Positions 1-8,397 of a stretch of DNA of 64,000 nt are shown piece by piece (positions within the stretch are counted from its first letter, which is position 1; the number at the start of each line of letters is the position of its first letter). The position numbers and the translations under genes were made by a program. Below the pieces are notes generated by a model, which was not told where the DNA came from, did not search any database, and saw only the letters and a program-made list of their open reading frames with translations. This DNA comes from Kiloniellaceae bacterium (GTDB taxonomy: Bacteria > Pseudomonadota > Alphaproteobacteria > Kiloniellales > Kiloniellaceae), in contig JAJFGK010000075.1 of the NCBI GenBank assembly GCA_021776195.1, positions 26,088-90,087 of the forward strand. Reading direction: 5' to 3'.

Positions 1-1573
1 CGGGCGAGGCATTGCGATCGTCCAGCAGATAATCGATGCCATGCGCCTCGAGACGTTCGCAGGCGGCATCGACCAGGGCGCGGACCTCGTCGTTCTGGTA
101 CTTCATGGCGACCAGATGCACGTCGAAGGGCGCCACCGCGACCGGCCAGATGATGCCCTTGTCGTCATGGTGCTGTTCGACGATGGCGGCGGGAATGCGG
201 GTCGAGCCGACACCGTAGCAACCCATCTGGAAATTGCGGAAAGTTCCCTCGCTGTCGGCCACGCCGGCCTTCATGGGGATTGAGTAGGTGTCGCCAAGCT
301 TGAAAATATGGCCGACCTCGATGCCTTTGAACTCTTGAAAAGCTTCGCCGTTCGGCGCCGTCTCGCCGACCTGGGCGGTGCGCAGATCGGCGAAGTCGGG
401 GGTCGGAAAGTCACGGCCATGATTGACGTTGATGGCGTGCCTGTCCTTCTCGCCGCAGCCGGCGGCGAAGTTGGTCAGGCCCCGAACGGTCTCGTCGGCG
501 AGGATCCGCGTGCCCGCCTCGAGCGTGGTCGGCCCGACGCAACCGGCGGGGCAGCCGGCCACCGCCTGGACCATCTCGGGCGCGGCGAGCTCCACCGCGA
601 TGGCGCCCAGATGGTTCTGGAGTTTGACCTCGTTGATCGCCTTGTCGCCGCGGATCAAGACGGCGACGGGCTCTTCGCGGTCATCGTGCACCGCCTTATA
701 GATCAGGGTTTTCAGCGTTTTGGCCTGGGGAATCCCGAGGCTCTCGGCGAGCTTGGCGATGGTGTTCGCGCCGGGGGTGTCGACAACCTCGAGGGCCAAG
801 GGGTCTTCGGCGGAGGAGGGCTCGATGACCGAGACCGCGCGCTCCAGATTGGCGGCGTAATTGCCGGCGACCATGAGCGTGTCCTCGCCGATTTCGCAGC
901 GCGCCATGAACTCCTCCGAGGAAGAACCGCCAATGGCCCCGGAATCGGCCTGCACCACGACATAGTCCAGGGCACAGCGCGCGCAGATGCGATGATAGGC
1001 TCGCGCCATGGCCTTGTAGGAGACATCCAGGCCCTCGGCGTCTATATCGAAGGAATAGGCGTCCATCATGGTGAACTCGCGGCTCCGCACCATGCCAAAG
1101 CGCGGCCGCAGTTCGTCGCGAAACTTGGTGTGCTGTTGGTAGAAATTGACCGGCAGTTGGCGGTGCGACTGGATCAACTTCATCGCCATGTCGGTGACGA
1201 CCTCTTCCGCGGTGGGGCAGAGGCCATAGCGGGCGTCCTTGCGATCTTCCAGTTGGAACATGAGCCCGGCCTCTTCGTAGATGCGCCAACGGCCCGTCTG
1301 TTCCCAAAGCTCGGCCGGTTGCAGCAGGGGGAGCTGGACCTGGCAGCCGCCCTCGCGGTCGATCTCCTCCTCGACGATGCGGCAGACCTTTCGATAGGTG
1401 CGGAAATAGAGCGGCGCAAAGCTGTAGATCCCACTCGCCGTCTGGACGATGTAGCCCGCGCGAAGCAGCCATTTGTGGCTGGCAACTTCGGCTTCCGAGG
1501 GGAACTCGCGCATCACGCGCACGCCGCTCGAAGAAAAACGCATGGAACCCATGGACTCGCCGACCCTTTTCAT
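1..1573 (-). CDS. proS: Prolyl-tRNA synthetase (bacterial type with INS editing domain), 3' end cut by window edge
   Basis: Charges tRNA-Pro with proline in the cytoplasm. Translating the minus strand gives about 524 residues without a stop: class II core with motif 2 (FRDELRPRFG, then RSREF), then an insertion of roughly 180 residues of the YbaK-like INS type (segments AKTLKTLIYK and IRGDKAINEV), then motif 3 (GCYGVGSTR) and the start of the anticodon-binding domain. The C-terminus lies off the left edge. Three in-frame ATGs (1573, 1552, 1543) could start it; none has an obvious ribosome site, so the longest is given and 1543 (MRFSSSG) is an alternative. Alphaproteobacterial ProRS normally lacks INS, which makes this form notable if the host is one. 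Identity is secure; the start is not. Confidence 0.93.
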   Translation of the reverse strand, partial: MKRVGESMGSMRFSSSGVRVMREFPSEAEVASHKWLLRAGYIVQTASGIYSFAPLYFRTYRKVCRIVEEEIDREGGCQVQLPLLQPAELWEQTGRWRIYEEAGLMFQLEDRKDARYGLCPTAEEVVTDMAMKLIQSHRQLPVNFYQQHTKFRDELRPRFGMVRSREFTMMDAYSFDIDAEGLDVSYKAMARAYHRICARCALDYVVVQADSGAIGGSSSEEFMARCEIGEDTLMVAGNYAANLERAVSVIEPSSAEDPLALEVVDTPGANTIAKLAESLGIPQAKTLKTLIYKAVHDDREEPVAVLIRGDKAINEVKLQNHLGAIAVELAAPEMVQAVAGCPAGCVGPTTLEAGTRILADETVRGLTNFAAGCGEKDRHAINVNHGRDFPTPDFADLRTAQVGETAPNGEAFQEFKGIEVGHIFKLGDTYSIPMKAGVADSEGTFRNFQMGCYGVGSTRIPAAIVEQHHDDKGIIWPVAVAPFDVHLVAMKYQNDEVRALVDAACERLEAHGIDYLLDDRNASP

Positions 1574-1664
1574 CTGCCTATTCGAAAAGCGCTCGGAGGG
1601 CCCGGCAGCGGCCCCGCAAAGGCGGCGGGAGAATAACCGAAGCCCGCCACGGCAGAAAGGGCTA

Positions 1665-1823
1665 GAGCACTTCTTTGTTATATGGAACCATTTGATGGGT
1701 CATAGGCGATCATTCGGGAAGGCGCGCTGTGCGGCGCGATGCTTAAGCAACGGGCAAGCAGCGGAACGCGGCCAGAAGACAAGAGAACCCGGTCAAATGG
1801 CTCCATGGAACAAAGAAGTGCTC
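1665..1823. mobile_element. TA-flanked MITE-like inverted-repeat element, copy 1 (159 bp)
   Basis: Both ends read GAGCACTTCTTTGTT inward, and the wider termini match imperfectly over about 35 bp. TA stands directly outside each end (1663-1664 and 1824-1825), as expected from TA target duplication by IS630/Tc1-mariner type transposases. No coding capacity is seen. The first roughly 105 bp match the reverse complement of the right part of the element at 42231-42491, while the middle is shorter, so this looks like an internally deleted copy. It lies between proS and the flagellin-like gene. No transposase is present in the window. Confidence 0.8.
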
Positions 1824-1826
1824 TAG

Positions 1827-2067
1827 AAGGTTAGAATCGGTCGAATTCGGGGCCGGCTCGCGAACCGGTTTAGGCCGTGTGTTCGGTCGAATTAATGAAA
1901 AATTTTAGACGAATTTTGGGAGCAATTGAAATAAATAATGATGAAAATTTTGATAATTTGAAATTACAGTAAACTGAATATTTATATTGCGCAGGTATAG
2001 TTTCTGGTGATGAGATAAAAGAGTCGCGGAAATCCGCCACTCGGTCATTTGTATTGAAGGATAGGTC
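1827..2067 (+). promoter_or_regulatory. AT-rich leader upstream of flagellin-like gene
   Basis: About 240 bp without a gene, strongly AT-rich from 1885 to 2000 in contrast to its surroundings. It ends with a GAAGGATAGG ribosome site just before the ATG at 2068. It presumably holds the promoter of the flagellin pair, but I could not find a convincing sigma-54 (TGGC-N8-TTGC) or sigma-28 site. Confidence 0.4.
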
Positions 2068-2868
2068 ATGGCAGAAATTTCTTCGATTGGCGGGTCGGCC
2101 GGTATCTTGGCCAACCAGCGCAGCCAGGATCAGGCGCTGCGCGAGGTTGCGAGCGGCTCGAAACTGAGCCGGGCGTCGGACGGCGCGGCGCTCCTGGCGA
2201 TCTCGACCGTCCTGAAAGGCGATCAGGCGGTTTTGTCCCAGGCCGCGACCAACGCTTCCCAGGGCGCCTCTGTGGCCCAGGTGGCCGATGGCGGTCTGGC
2301 CCGCATCAGCGACGGTCTCACCCGGTTGCGCGAGCTGGCCGCCCAGGCCGGCAACGGCGCCCTTGGCGACAAGGGACGCGAGGCGATCAACGTGGAGTTC
2401 AAGCAGATCCGCGACGATATCACCCAGATCGCCGAGCAGACCCGGTTCAATGGCCAAAGCCTGCTGGACAATTCCGACAGCCGGGACTTCCAGGTCGGCA
2501 CGGCGGCGGGAGACACGATCTCGCTCGACAATGTGGATGCCACCGGCGCCTCGCTGGGTATCGCGAACCTGGAGGTCGCCACCGCTGGCGATGCGGCGAC
2601 GGCCCTGGCCAGCCTGGACAGCGCATTCGACAGCGTCACCCAGGCCAGGGCGGACCTCGGTGGCACGGTCTCCCGCTTCGAACAGCGTGGCCAGGCGATT
2701 GCCACCCAGCAGGAAGGCTTGAGCAACGCAAACTCGTCGCTGTCCGATGCCGACCTGGCCGGCGCCCTGACCCGTTCCGTCTCCAGCGGCATCTTGAACC
2801 AGGGCGAGGTCTTCGCCCGCGCCCAGGCCAACCAGCAGATCCAGCTGGCGTTGGGCGTCTTGGCATAG
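2068..2868 (+). CDS. Flagellin-like protein
   Basis: 266 residues with flagellin architecture. The N-terminal D0/D1 helix (about 1-140) carries SGSKLSRASDGAA, NASQGASVAQVADGGL and LRELAAQAGNG; a short central spacer follows, then a C-terminal D1/D0 helix ending in ARAQANQQIQLALGVLA. Flagellins are exported by the flagellar type III apparatus and polymerise into the filament. It is about as short as alphaproteobacterial flagellins get, with almost no D2/D3 domain. The start at 2068 has a GAAGGATAGG site. A second, more divergent copy follows after a hairpin. No other flagellar gene is in the window, so the export and assembly genes must lie elsewhere. Confidence 0.85.
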   Translation: MAEISSIGGSAGILANQRSQDQALREVASGSKLSRASDGAALLAISTVLKGDQAVLSQAATNASQGASVAQVADGGLARISDGLTRLRELAAQAGNGALGDKGREAINVEFKQIRDDITQIAEQTRFNGQSLLDNSDSRDFQVGTAAGDTISLDNVDATGASLGIANLEVATAGDAATALASLDSAFDSVTQARADLGGTVSRFEQRGQAIATQQEGLSNANSSLSDADLAGALTRSVSSGILNQGEVFARAQANQQIQLALGVLA

Positions 2869-2887
2869 TGTCGATTTGAGGCCGCCG

Positions 2888-2911
2888 CCGGCCCGAGATC
2901 CCTCGGGCCGG
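2888..2911 (+). terminator. GC-rich hairpin between the two flagellin-like genes
   Basis: Perfect 10-bp stem CCGGCCCGAG / CTCGGGCCGG with a 4-nt ATCC loop, 20 bp after the stop of the first flagellin-like gene. No T-run follows; instead GAGGAGGGAG, the ribosome site of the next gene, comes straight after. It may attenuate or stabilise the transcript rather than terminate it. Confidence 0.5.
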
Positions 2912-2930
2912 AGAGGAGGGAGCCTAAGCG

Positions 2931-3731
2931 ATGACAGAGATAGCAGCGGCGGGAAGCGCCACGGTTTTCAACGTCGGTCAGTCGCTGATTGGTCTGAGCG
3001 CGCGTCAGCCTGGCCCCGGCGAGCGTTTGACCCGTGCCGTCGAGGGCACGGCGGATCAGGCGGCCAGTAACTTCCTCACCCGAGAAGAGGTCGAAAGTCG
3101 CGAAGCCGAGGCCGACGGTTCCCGCGGCGCTTCGGTGGCGCAGTTGGCCGACCGCGGCCTGGCCCAGATCGAAGACCGCCTCGACCGGTTGGTCGAATTG
3201 ACCCGGGAGGCCGAGGACAGCGACATCGGTGCGGACCGCCGCGCGGTGCTCAACGCGGAGTTCAGCCAGCTTCGCCTTGAAATCGACGATATCGTCGCCG
3301 ACACCAGTTTCGACGGCGAGGGCTTGCTGGACGCCACCGAGACGGTGAGTTTTGCGACCGGCGTCGGCAACACGGACAGCGTCGAGTTCGAACTGCTCGA
3401 CGCCACCGCTGCCGGTCTGGGCCTGTCCACCCTGACCCTGGACAGCAGCGGCGATGCCACCACGGCACGAGCCGCGGCCGAGGCCGCGCTAACCCAGGTG
3501 GAATCGGCTCGCGCCAACATCGGTGGCACCCTGGCCAGCTTTCAGGACCGCGCCAGTCTCGTTGTCACCCAAACCGAGACCCTCGAGGCCGCCCGAGATG
3601 AAACCGCGGCGGAGGCCGAGGGCCAGCCGTCGGTCGAGGAACTGGCCGCGACGGTCATCGCCGAAGACCAGGCCGCGATCCGCGCCCAGGCGAGTCAGAA
3701 GAACCTGCCGTTGCTTGGGCTCCTGGTGTAA
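2931..3731 (+). CDS. Divergent flagellin-like paralogue
   Basis: Also 266 residues and clearly related to the upstream gene: RGASVAQLADRGLAQIEDRLDRL, trimmed to the shared core, matches the D1 helix, and ANIGGTLASFQDR matches the C-terminal coiled coil. The N-terminal region lacks the usual flagellin signature (it reads SARQPGPGERLTRAVEG), the sequence is much more acidic, and the tail QASQKNLPLLGLLV replaces the usual Q/N-rich end. GGAGGG 5' of the ATG is the ribosome site. It could be a minor filament subunit, a cap- or junction-like protein, or a copy drifting out of function. Assignment to the flagellin family is firm; the role is inferred. Confidence 0.7.
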   Translation: MTEIAAAGSATVFNVGQSLIGLSARQPGPGERLTRAVEGTADQAASNFLTREEVESREAEADGSRGASVAQLADRGLAQIEDRLDRLVELTREAEDSDIGADRRAVLNAEFSQLRLEIDDIVADTSFDGEGLLDATETVSFATGVGNTDSVEFELLDATAAGLGLSTLTLDSSGDATTARAAAEAALTQVESARANIGGTLASFQDRASLVVTQTETLEAARDETAAEAEGQPSVEELAATVIAEDQAAIRAQASQKNLPLLGLLV

Positions 3732-3736
3732 CGCTA

Positions 3737-3796
3737 CCCCGTTTAGCGCGGCCCCGTTTGGTGCGGCCCCGTTTGGTGCGGCCCTGACTTACGCGA
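3737..3796. repeat. 15-bp tandem repeat, four units
   Basis: Units CCCCGTTTAGCGCGG, CCCCGTTTGGTGCGG (twice, identical) and a decayed fourth copy. The array covers the last codons of the minus-strand gene ending at 3743, where it encodes a C-terminal GPHQT repeat, and runs to 6 bp from the flagellin-like stop. Confidence 0.85.
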
Positions 3797-4033
3797 CCCC
3801 GCCTTGCCAGACCAAATCCCGGCCAGAAAACTGGCGAGCAATACCAAGGGCGCCCCGACCACCACCCGCCACTTGAAATCTATCTCGTAGAACTCCGCGC
3901 CCGACAGATCGCCGAGCGCCAGGTACTCCTGCCACAGGGCATAGGCAGGGTAAGACATGGCGATAAGATAGAGCCCCAGGACGAACACGCCCATGAGCAC
4001 CAGCCAGCGCAGATGCTTCAGGACTTTCCTCAT
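3743..4033 (-). CDS. Small two-TM membrane protein
   Basis: 96 residues. Two hydrophobic spans are visible: about residues 10-32 (LVLMGVFVLGLYLIAMSYPAY) and about 56-72 (VVVGAPLVLLASFLAGIW). The C-terminal tail is a recently expanded GPHQT repeat. The start ATG overlaps the stop of the upstream lipid- or periplasm-directed protein (ATGA, 4030-4033), so the two are translationally coupled. I do not recognise the family. It is probably an inner-membrane protein working with its partner. Confidence 0.65.
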   Translation of the reverse strand: MRKVLKHLRWLVLMGVFVLGLYLIAMSYPAYALWQEYLALGDLSGAEFYEIDFKWRVVVGAPLVLLASFLAGIWSGKAGSRKSGPHQTGPHQTGPR

Positions 4034-4479
4034 GGGCTCCGGCCCTCCGCCGGCAGCGAGACGTGGTCCAGGGTATAGTACCAGAGCCCGTCGATCCGCT
4101 GGACGACATCCATGAAGCGACCCGCCACATCCTGGATCGTGCCGTTCGCGCCCACCAGGGTCATGGTCCAGAGGCCCGATGAAACGAGATCGCGGCCCAG
4201 GGTTTGGCGTTGGACATCGCTGGTCTCGAAGCGCGCCACCTTGCGGCCGCGGAAAAAGTCGTCCCAGGCTCGGCGGATTTCGGCGCGTCCCCGGACCGAC
4301 ATGCCGTTGACCGGATAGAGGATCGCATCCTCGGCATAGGTCTCGGCGAGAGCCTCGAGGTCGCCGGCGAAGACCGCCGCCACGAACGCCTGCCCCAGGG
4401 CCTCGGGACTCTTGGCGCCGGCCCAGGCGGGGGCTGCCGCGAGCAGCCAGAGGGTCAGGCATGACAGAACTACTCTCAA
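4030..4479 (-). CDS. Secreted NTF2-like (SnoaL/DUF4440-type) protein
   Basis: 149 residues with a signal peptide (hydrophobic LTLWLLAAAPAWAG, cleavage near residue 21) and a single NTF2-like cone fold: EALGQAFVAAVFAGDLEALAE, then YAEDAILYPVNG, then RGRAEIRRAWDDFF. Proteins of this fold bind small ligands or act as isomerase-like enzymes; a specific substrate cannot be given. The start is a TTG at 4479 because an AAAGGAG ribosome site sits 7 bp before it and no in-frame ATG precedes the signal peptide. It is coupled by an ATGA overlap to the small membrane protein downstream. Confidence 0.7.
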   Translation of the reverse strand: MRVVLSCLTLWLLAAAPAWAGAKSPEALGQAFVAAVFAGDLEALAETYAEDAILYPVNGMSVRGRAEIRRAWDDFFRGRKVARFETSDVQRQTLGRDLVSSGLWTMTLVGANGTIQDVAGRFMDVVQRIDGLWYYTLDHVSLPAEGRSP

Positions 4480-4671
4480 GGCTTTGCTCCTTTCCTCGGG
4501 AACCTGCGTGCGATCCAGACTAGCAAAGACCGCAGGGCAGACCGACCCCGGCCGCCCCGCGTCACGGCTTTGTGACCAAGGGATTATGAATTTCCGTCAC
4601 GATCCGGGTCCGGTCGGCTCACCTGCCATTGGCATCGCCATCGGGACGGCGGCCTCCTAGAATGGTTTCCC

Positions 4672-6021
4672 ATGAGCCAGCACACCCCCATCCCCGAACA
4701 GCCCTGGGCCCTCCCGGGCGGCGACTTTCTGCCGCTGGCGGAGATCGCGGCGCTACAAGCCGCACGCTGGGCGGGGCAGGTGGAAAAGGTGGCGGCGCGC
4801 TCGCCCTTTTTTCGGTCCCTCTGGCGCGGGGCGTCGCCCGACAGGCGCCTCGAGGCGCTGGCCGAGTTGCCGCTTTGCGACAAGGCCATGCTGCGCGACG
4901 ATCAGGCGGCGACCCCGCCCTTCGGGTCCTACCTGGGGCACAACCCGGCGGCCATCCAGCGGATCCATCGCACCTCGGGCACCAGCGGTCAGGCCATGAA
5001 TCTAGCGCTATCCCCGGCCGACGCGGCGATGACCGCGGCCGTGGCCGGACGGGCCCAAGGCGCCGCCGGTCTCGGGCCCGGCCACCGGGTGATCCACTGC
5101 CTGAATTACAGGCTCTGGATGGGCGGCTACAGCGACCACGCCGGGCTCGAGGCGACCGGGGCCACGGTGATCCCCTTCGGGGTCGGCGGCACCGAGACCC
5201 TGATCCGCACCGTCGGCGAATTGGGTATCACGGCGATCTCCTGTACGCCCTCCTACCCGGCGGTGCTGGAGCAGGTGATCGCAGCGCGATTTGACGGCCT
5301 GGCGCCGCGCGACCTGGGACTGAGGCTTGGCCTCTTCGGCGGCGAGCCCGGGCTGGACGACCCGGCCTTTCGCGCGCGTCTGGAGGCGACCTGGGGGTTT
5401 CAGGCGCGCAACGCCAACTACGGCGTCTCCGACGTGCTGTGCAATTTCGCCGGACAGAGCGAAGCCGACAGCGACCTGCATTTCGTCGCGCTCGATGTGC
5501 TCTATCCCGAACTGATCGACCCGGACAGCACGGCCCCACGGCCTTGGCGCGAGGGCGAGACCGGCGAGCTGGTGTTGACCCATCTGGTCAAGGACTGCCA
5601 GCCGCTGGTGCGCTTTCGCACCGGCGACATCGTCACCCTGACTGGCCTCGGCACCGCCCGCTGCGGCCGCAGCGCGCCACGCTTTCGCGTCGTGGGGCGC
5701 AGCGACGACATGGTGGTGGTGCGCGGGCTCAACGTCTTTCCCACCATGGTGGCGGCGGTGATCAACGGCATCGATGGGCTCGGCGGCGATTACCGCATCG
5801 CCCTGCCGGGACCGCCGCCCTACGACCGCCTGCCGCTGGTCGTCGAGCGAGCCGGTTTGTCGGGGGAGAGCGATGCGGATCTGGCGGCGAACCTGGAAGG
5901 CGCCATCAAGGCGTCGTTGGGCGTCACCGCCAGGGTCACGATCCGGCCCGCCGCCTCGCTGCCCCGAACCGAAGGCAAGACCCGTCGGGTCCTGCGCCTG
6001 GACGAGGAAGACCTCGCATGA
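4672..6021 (+). CDS. Phenylacetate-CoA ligase family (PaaK-like) AMP-forming enzyme
   Basis: 449 residues. Family features are the phosphate-binding TSGTSGQAMN motif (about residue 104), LFGGEPG for adenine binding, FRTGDIV and the C-terminal RTEGKTRRV with the catalytic lysine. Members activate an aryl or acyl acid to its CoA thioester via an acyl-adenylate. Its stop overlaps the start of an enoyl-CoA hydratase gene (ATGA), and a decayed amidohydrolase gene follows, so the operon probably degraded an acid released by hydrolysis. The native substrate cannot be named; residues around the acid pocket differ from true PaaK. Confidence 0.85.
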   Translation: MSQHTPIPEQPWALPGGDFLPLAEIAALQAARWAGQVEKVAARSPFFRSLWRGASPDRRLEALAELPLCDKAMLRDDQAATPPFGSYLGHNPAAIQRIHRTSGTSGQAMNLALSPADAAMTAAVAGRAQGAAGLGPGHRVIHCLNYRLWMGGYSDHAGLEATGATVIPFGVGGTETLIRTVGELGITAISCTPSYPAVLEQVIAARFDGLAPRDLGLRLGLFGGEPGLDDPAFRARLEATWGFQARNANYGVSDVLCNFAGQSEADSDLHFVALDVLYPELIDPDSTAPRPWREGETGELVLTHLVKDCQPLVRFRTGDIVTLTGLGTARCGRSAPRFRVVGRSDDMVVVRGLNVFPTMVAAVINGIDGLGGDYRIALPGPPPYDRLPLVVERAGLSGESDADLAANLEGAIKASLGVTARVTIRPAASLPRTEGKTRRVLRLDEEDLA

Positions 6022-6785
6022 CCTTGCCTGTGATCAGCACCTTGGATGATGGCCTGCGCCGGATCACCCTCAACCGGCCGGAAGCCCTGAACGCCATGAA
6101 CGGCGAGCTGATCGCCGCCGTGGCCGCGGCCTTCGCGGCGGCCAATCGGGACCCGGCCACCGGGGTCATTCTCTTCACCGGGGCGGGCCGGGCCTTTTGC
6201 GCCGGCGACGACCTGAAGGACCACCATCATCCGGAGACCGAGGCAGAGGCGCGGGCCTACATCGAGACGATTCAGCAGGTCAGCCGCGAAATCGTGCTGG
6301 GCGACAAGCTGGTGATTGGGGCGATCAACGGCTGGGCCGTGGGCGGCGGTTTCGAGTGGGCGATCAACTGCGACTTCTCGCTCTGGGCCGAGAGCGCCCG
6401 GGCCTTCTTTCCCGAGGTTAAGTGGGGCTGGTTCGTCACCGGTGGGGTGACCGCGCTGCTGCCGGCACGGGTCGGCCTGACCAAGGCGATGGAAATGCTG
6501 GTGCTGGGCGAGCGCTACAGCGCGCGGGATCTGCACGACTGCGGCTTGGCCTGGAAGGTGGTGCCCGACGCCGACCTCCCGGCCGAGGCCGAGGCCTTGG
6601 CGAGGCGCATCCTGGCCCTGCCGCCGCGCGCCGTCGCCGACATGAAGCGGGTCCTGCTGCGCGCTGCCTTGGGTACCGCCGACAGCCTGGAACAGGCCCT
6701 GACCCTGGAGACCGAGGCCACGGTGCGGGGTTTCCTCGACCCGGAGACGACAGCCCGGGTCAAGGCCTTCATCGAGAAGGAATAG
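6018..6785 (+). CDS. Enoyl-CoA hydratase/isomerase (crotonase) family
   Basis: 255 residues with a crotonase fold: ITLNRPEALNAMNG, the oxyanion-hole segment FCAGDDLKD, and INGWAVGGGFEWAINCD. At the position of the second catalytic glutamate the sequence reads FFPEVKWGWFVTGGVT, so that glutamate is kept while the surroundings are atypical. It is translationally coupled to the CoA ligase upstream and probably hydrates or isomerises the CoA ester made by it. The substrate is unknown. Confidence 0.85.
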   Translation: MTLPVISTLDDGLRRITLNRPEALNAMNGELIAAVAAAFAAANRDPATGVILFTGAGRAFCAGDDLKDHHHPETEAEARAYIETIQQVSREIVLGDKLVIGAINGWAVGGGFEWAINCDFSLWAESARAFFPEVKWGWFVTGGVTALLPARVGLTKAMEMLVLGERYSARDLHDCGLAWKVVPDADLPAEAEALARRILALPPRAVADMKRVLLRAALGTADSLEQALTLETEATVRGFLDPETTARVKAFIEKE

Positions 6786-6790
6786 GACCC

Positions 6791-7020
6791 GTGCGCTACG
6801 ATCTGGTGATCGAGGGGGCAGGGTGATCGACGGCTCGGGGGCCGAACGGTTCGAGGCGGACGTCGCGATTGCCGAGGGGCTGCCGCTCGAGGCCCTGCAC
6901 AGTGGCGTCGATATACAATGGGAAAGCTTCTCCGAAAATCTACTGGTCCTCGACAAGCTTCCCAAGGGGATCGACTGCGCGATCGCTTTTACGTCTATCA
7001 GGTGCCGGGCGATGTCTGTG
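6791..7020 (+). pseudogene. Decayed N-acyl-D-amino-acid deacylase (amidohydrolase) remnant
   Basis: A GTG five bases after the crotonase stop begins VRYDLVIEGAG and then hits TGA; the next frame continues VIDGSGAERFEADVAIAEG. Together these are the classic N-terminus of D-aminoacylase-type amidohydrolases. The sequence then jumps to SGVDIQWESFSE and LDKLPKGIDCA, segments that in intact members lie about 100 residues in, followed by frame loss. So at least two frameshifts and one internal deletion are visible. The right boundary is approximate, and the sequence to 7238 holds nothing I recognise. Confidence 0.7.
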
Positions 7021-7238
7021 ATTCCATCTAGCATACCCCATACACGGGGACACACTTGGTCCATCCAAGTATATGATCGCCAGGCTGCCGAACGTATTTT
7101 TCGCTAGTATGAAGAAAGCTTCTACAAAATTCTCGATCAGGCGATCTCGGAAAAGGACAAGAAAAGCTGAGTTCAAAGGGCAGGGAGGTCGCGGTCGGAA
7201 ATCAACAGAATCGAAGAACCGTCTAGACCCGAGGAAGT

Positions 7239-7970
7239 TTAACGCAACGCGAATTCCGTCTCGCAGTACTGGCCGCCCCCGCCCTCGATCGCAAAGCTCC
7301 CCTCCAGTCGATTCGCCTCATAGACCCTGAATTGGTACTCGAAGAGCCGCGGGCCTGGAATGCCTCCGCTCTTTAGGGTCTTGCCCATGCGCCCCGCACC
7401 TACACCGTTTTGCGGATTGTACTGACCGAAAATGTCGTACTTGGCAGCGCCCCTGGCCATCTCTCCAGTCACGTCGAGGCCCTGGACTAGAATGCTCATT
7501 TGCCAGGATTGGCCGCAGCTGTCGGTGCCCTCGCCTTTCCATCGGCCCGCTTTCACTCCCGCTCCGGGAGTGGTGCGAGCCGACCCGACGGTCGCTGCCG
7601 TCCCAGCCCCGGGAGTGGTGCGAGCCGACCCCACGGTCGCTGCCGCTGTGGGATTCTCGGTGCTGCCACTTGCCGCACCACCCGCCTTGCAGGCAAACAG
7701 ATAGCGCTGATAGTGGCAGTCGGTCCCGATACAAGAGCTGCTGATCGCCTCTGGCGTGCGGCCGTGAACGGCACATCCGTCGCGCGCCGCGCGCTCGACC
7801 TGGGCTTGGTCGTTGCCATGCACCAAGACCCTGCCTACTTCCAGGTCCGCGATTACCGCCTGCGGCTGGGCACAACCTGCCAGCAAAAGCAAGAAAACCG
7901 AGATCGCCGCTAACCTTCGAGCTTCTGACCAATTCAAGCCCACAATCACCTTCCCTTGCCGCCGGCTCAT
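7239..7970 (-). CDS. Lipoprotein of unknown function with internal 15-residue duplication
   Basis: 243 residues with a lipoprotein signal (hydrophobic stretch, lipobox LAGC near residue 33), so probably anchored in the envelope. A low-complexity linker follows, containing two copies of a 15-residue unit (ATVGSARTTPGAG core), then a C-terminal domain with GRWKGEGTDSCGQ and FEYQFRVYEANRLEGSF that resembles a small beta-barrel domain. Several cysteines could form disulfides. I do not recognise a named family. It stands alone between a pseudogene and an AT-rich orphan ORF. Confidence 0.65.
   Translation of the reverse strand: MSRRQGKVIVGLNWSEARRLAAISVFLLLLAGCAQPQAVIADLEVGRVLVHGNDQAQVERAARDGCAVHGRTPEAISSSCIGTDCHYQRYLFACKAGGAASGSTENPTAAATVGSARTTPGAGTAATVGSARTTPGAGVKAGRWKGEGTDSCGQSWQMSILVQGLDVTGEMARGAAKYDIFGQYNPQNGVGAGRMGKTLKSGGIPGPRLFEYQFRVYEANRLEGSFAIEGGGGQYCETEFALR
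7564..7644. repeat. 45-bp tandem duplication inside lipoprotein gene
   Basis: Two units at period 45, starting at 7564 and 7609, each opening CCGGGAGTGGTGCGAGCCGA, with very few differences. The period keeps the frame and encodes the duplicated 15-residue linker. Confidence 0.85.
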
Positions 7971-7992
7971 CCTACCTGTCGACGAGCCATCA

Positions 7993-8397
7993 TCACATCG
8001 ATCGCGTTAGCGTTTCTCTGACTACAATTCCCACTGCTTTAGACTCTGGCAGTTGATAGAGATGGCCATATAGGTATTTGTTGAAGATAATGCTACAGAA
8101 TGAAATAATAACAAGCAATAAAATCATTTTGGAGTTAAATTTTATTTCACATATCGAGTAAGTGCGGTGTGTAGAAAATGATAAACTCGTCCTGAACATA
8201 ATTCGTGCATTTCCATTTTTGTAAAAAGTAAGTGCAAAAACTATCCTGATCAATATCAGCATAATCAGACACCTGATTAAATAAATGTCTAAGTATTCGA
8301 AGCTTGGGACATGGTAGGTGTTCGGGACCCTGATCGAGTTTACCCTCGTTCCAAATGCCTGATAAGCGAAGATTGCCCAGGCGATGAGATGGATCAA
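7993..8397 (-). CDS. AT-rich orphan membrane protein ORF, possibly incomplete at 5' end
   Basis: 134 residues from a TTG at 8397. Hydrophobic spans at about residues 1-15, 36-60 and 90-110 suggest an inner-membrane protein. Base composition from 8040 to 8310 is far more AT-rich than the rest of the window. The reading frame stays open upstream to a TGA at 8476-8478 and would lengthen the first membrane span, but no ATG, GTG or TTG is found there, so the 5' end may be damaged. No family recognised; it may be acquired DNA or a decaying gene. Confidence 0.35.
   Translation of the reverse strand: MIHLIAWAIFAYQAFGTRVNSIRVPNTYHVPSFEYLDIYLIRCLIMLILIRIVFALTFYKNGNARIMFRTSLSFSTHRTYSICEIKFNSKMILLLVIISFCSIIFNKYLYGHLYQLPESKAVGIVVRETLTRSM

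Noticed and set aside
308..1636. 442-codon plus-strand open frame
   Set aside because: It is the antisense shadow of proS; the opposite strand gives unambiguous synthetase motifs.
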